A stretch of DNA of 7,538 bases. Source: an uncultured Collinsella sp. Lineage in GTDB: Bacteria; Actinomycetota; Coriobacteriia; Coriobacteriales; Coriobacteriaceae. Under the pieces are notes generated by a model, which did no database searches, was not told the origin of the DNA, and worked only from the letters and a program-made list of their open reading frames with translations. This document shows positions 5,791 to 7,538 of this stretch, in pieces; position 1 is the first letter of the stretch, and each line of letters begins with the position of its first letter. The position numbers were made by a program, and so were the translations under genes. The stretch is from positions 1-7,538 of the forward strand of contig CABUTR010000051.1 of assembly GCA_902494555.1 (NCBI GenBank), in the 5' to 3' direction.

Positions 5791-7398
5791 CTATCCGCAC
5801 ACACCGCATTTTGCACAGGCCGAAAGTGCGGCCGGAGCCTGCGCGATGCCGCCCTTTGCCGTCTCGCGCAGCGTGGCCGGCAACGCGTGGCCCACCGAGA
5901 GCATGACGTGCGCCATCTGGTCAAACGGCACCAGGCTCTTAATGCCGGCGAGGGCAAGCTGTGCGGAGCTAAAGGCGGCTGCCACACCGATGGCGTTGCG
6001 GTTTTGGCAGGGCACCTCCACGAGGCCACCGACGGGGTCACAAACGAGGCCCAGCAGGTTACTTAGCGCGATGGAACTGGCGTCGAGAGCCTGCTCGGGC
6101 GTGCCGCCGAGCATCTGCACCAGCGCGGCGGCTGCCATGGCGGCGGCGCTTCCGACCTCGGCTTGGCAGCCGCCCTCGGCGCCGGCAACGCAGGCGCTCG
6201 TGGTGAGGTTGAGGCCGATGGCGGCTGCGCAGTAGAGCGCGTCCATGACCTGCTCGTCGTCGAGCTGAAGGTGATCGGCGAGCGCCAGCACGCAGCCGGG
6301 CACAACACCCGCGGAGCCGGCTGTGGGGGCGGCGACGATCACGCCCATGGTAGCGGAGCGCTCGAGCACGGCCATGGCGCGGGCAACGGCGTCGGTCTGG
6401 ACGGCGCCCATCAGGCTTGCATTGAAATCGTTGCGGCGGGTTGCTTCGACGAGCTTGGCCTCGCCGCCGATAAGTCCGCCGAGCGAGCGCTGCGGATTTG
6501 CGATAGGGGTCGTGGTCTCCTCGCGCATGACGTCGAGCACGCGGCGCATGGCGGCGACGGCGTGGGCCTCACCGGTCAGACGTGCCTCGCGTACGGCCAT
6601 GACGGCGCCGATGCTGAGCCCCAGTTCCTCACACGCATCGAGCAGCTGCTCGCCGTCGTCGAAGATCTCCTTTGCCGAGACACCGGGGGAGAGCGACGAG
6701 GCAGAACCGGGGAGCTCGATAAAGGTCGCGTAATCGACATTGTCGAGCTTGCGTAGCATGGGGATAACGGTGTCGTCGGGCGCGCCGTCGGTCTCAAAGA
6801 CGGAGTAGGCCTGGCCGCCCACTTCAGTGCGGTAGGTGCGGCAGAAGGCGATGTTCACGTGTGCGTAGGCGAGCAGGTTGGTGAGTGCGGCGAGCACGCC
6901 GGGGACGTCGTAGTGCGCCACAAAGAGTGTGGAGTACATACCCGAGATGTCGACGCCGACGCCGTTAATGCGGCTGATACGCATCTTGCCGCCGCCCAAG
7001 CTCTCACCGCGGACCTGAGCCGTGGCGCACATATCGTCTTGCATGTCGATGTCCACGGTGTTGGGGTGGATGGAGGCGTCGTCGCCCTTGATGTCAAAGT
7101 GATATTCGAGGCCCTGCTCGCGCGCGAGGTCGAAGGCCTGCTTGATGTTCTCGTCATCGGTGTCGAGGCCCAGGATGCCCGCGACGAGCGCACGGTCGGT
7201 GCCGTGGCCGCGGTAGGTGTGGGCGAAGGAGTTCCACAGGCCAAAGGTGACTTTGGTGATGCGACCTTCCAACAGGCTGGCGGCAACTTGGGCGCAGCGC
7301 AGGGCACCGGCGGTGTGCGATGAGCTGGGGCCGACCATGACGGGGCCCAAGATCTCGAATGCCGAGGTCGTAGCTAGTGTTTGCGGCTTGCCTGCCAT
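5791..7398 (-). CDS. sdaA: L-serine ammonia-lyase, iron-sulfur type, fused beta-ACT-alpha
   Basis: A 535-residue cytoplasmic enzyme that deaminates L-serine to pyruvate and ammonia using a [4Fe-4S] cluster. Order of parts: beta/ASB domain at about 12-125 with GPSSSHTAGALR (23-34), an ACT-like domain at about 150-205, then the catalytic alpha domain at about 240-525. Candidate cluster cysteines are C411 (EGGCQAE), C453 (LVCDPVGG) and C464 (VPCQNRN). Their spacing of 42 and 11 equals that of the cluster ligands reported for the Legionella enzyme (343, 385, 396). The penultimate residue is C534, matching the 'tail-in-mouth' fourth ligand of that enzyme. The start at 7398 has AGGAG five bases upstream; the longer frame from 7440 begins inside the leader hairpin. 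Many relatives are either two separate chains or one chain without ACT; here all parts are in one chain. The gene is followed by an intrinsic terminator and is probably monocistronic at its 3' side. Confidence 0.95.
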   Translation of the reverse strand: MAGKPQTLATTSAFEILGPVMVGPSSSHTAGALRCAQVAASLLEGRITKVTFGLWNSFAHTYRGHGTDRALVAGILGLDTDDENIKQAFDLAREQGLEYHFDIKGDDASIHPNTVDIDMQDDMCATAQVRGESLGGGKMRISRINGVGVDISGMYSTLFVAHYDVPGVLAALTNLLAYAHVNIAFCRTYRTEVGGQAYSVFETDGAPDDTVIPMLRKLDNVDYATFIELPGSASSLSPGVSAKEIFDDGEQLLDACEELGLSIGAVMAVREARLTGEAHAVAAMRRVLDVMREETTTPIANPQRSLGGLIGGEAKLVEATRRNDFNASLMGAVQTDAVARAMAVLERSATMGVIVAAPTAGSAGVVPGCVLALADHLQLDDEQVMDALYCAAAIGLNLTTSACVAGAEGGCQAEVGSAAAMAAAALVQMLGGTPEQALDASSIALSNLLGLVCDPVGGLVEVPCQNRNAIGVAAAFSSAQLALAGIKSLVPFDQMAHVMLSVGHALPATLRETAKGGIAQAPAALSACAKCGVCG

Positions 7399-7425
7399 AT
7401 GCGCTCCTGTTCTATCCCGTCGTCC

Positions 7426-7538
7426 CGAGGGGCGGGACATAAGGCCGCCTGCTCGGACAGTCCTGCTCGCACGGAGAGCACATTAAGCGCTCTCCGGCTC
7501 GTGCGGAACTCGCGATCGACCTTATGCCCCGCCCCTCG
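7426..7538 (-). promoter_or_regulatory. Large structured element in the sdaA 5' leader
   Basis: The ends at 7426-7447 and 7517-7538 pair over 22 bp on the minus-strand RNA, with two G-U wobbles (7437/7527 and 7445/7519) and no mismatch. Inside are three further helices in line: AGUUC with GGACU, CGCAC with GUGCG (7468-7472/7501-7505), and GGAGAGCGC with GUGCUCUCC (7471-7479 region/7487-7495) capped by a UUAAU loop. They are separated by one-sided bulges AGCA and GAGCC. The element ends 27 bases before the sdaA start codon. It stops exactly at the window edge, so it could extend further. It may be a leader RNA controlling sdaA, or a dispersed palindromic repeat. No known riboswitch class is recognised. 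The upstream promoter is not in view. Confidence 0.6.

Noticed and set aside
6163..6756. Plus-strand open frame opposite the serine ammonia-lyase
   Set aside because: It mirrors a highly conserved enzyme frame, shows glycine/alanine/histidine-biased shadow composition and has no family motifs.
7399..7440. Longer N-terminus for the serine ammonia-lyase starting at 7440
   Set aside because: It would begin inside the leader helix, adds arginine-rich residues outside the conserved domain, and ignores the AGGAG before 7398.
7440..7538. tRNA-Ser, T-box or glycine riboswitch in the sdaA leader
   Set aside because: A GUCCGAGC phrase recalls a serine tRNA D-arm, and GGAGAG recalls glycine and folate riboswitches. 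There is no anticodon or T-arm, no T-box antiterminator core, and no CCGAAGGGG-type glycine core.
1..7538. CRISPR array, complete insertion sequence, phage genes or rRNA
   Set aside because: No regularly spaced repeats, no intact transposase, integrase or structural genes, and no rRNA-like sequence were seen on either strand.

Overview
The window looks like chromosome from a moderately GC-rich actinobacterium. Gene content and style fit a gut member of Coriobacteriia, with Collinsella or a close relative as my best guess. This assignment rests on overall impression and was not tested by a search. Four of the five complete genes form two transport/envelope blocks; the fifth is metabolic. All five lie on the minus strand.

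Layout in coordinate order. 1-152 (+) is the 3' end of a gene that reads like a precorrin-6A reductase (cobalamin pathway). About 199-273 (+) holds a short decayed scrap of an IS21-type transposase with an in-frame stop. 280-354 is a 75-bp near-perfect palindrome between the convergent plus- and minus-strand genes. 364-3784 (-) is a tightly coupled three-gene operon, read as HlyD-type adaptor, MacB-type ATPase, then MacB/FtsX-type permease, with stop/start overlaps TAATG and ATGA. 3785-3916 is an intergenic gap with a GC-rich hairpin next to a TATAAT box. 3917-5641 (-) is a membrane-anchored YkuD L,D-transpeptidase. 5642-5790 holds a candidate -10 box for that gene and the terminator of the gene before it. 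5791-7398 (-) is a one-chain iron-sulfur L-serine ammonia-lyase with an internal ACT domain. 7399-7538 is its leader, dominated by a 113-nt element whose ends pair over 22 bp.

How the genes work together. The adaptor/ATPase/permease set resembles Bacillus YknXYZ and Gram-negative MacAB. In a monoderm cell it would export, or give immunity to, a peptide or amphipathic substrate without a TolC channel. The L,D-transpeptidase upstream of it crosslinks peptidoglycan, so both units act at the envelope, although a gap with a hairpin separates them. The serine ammonia-lyase converts L-serine to pyruvate and ammonia. It is isolated from its downstream neighbour by a good intrinsic terminator.

The most interesting non-coding signals are the two palindromic elements. 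In the sdaA leader, three mismatched positions on the plus strand become G-U wobbles only when the minus strand is transcribed. That is what a functional leader RNA of sdaA would show. The rest of the window is ordinary.
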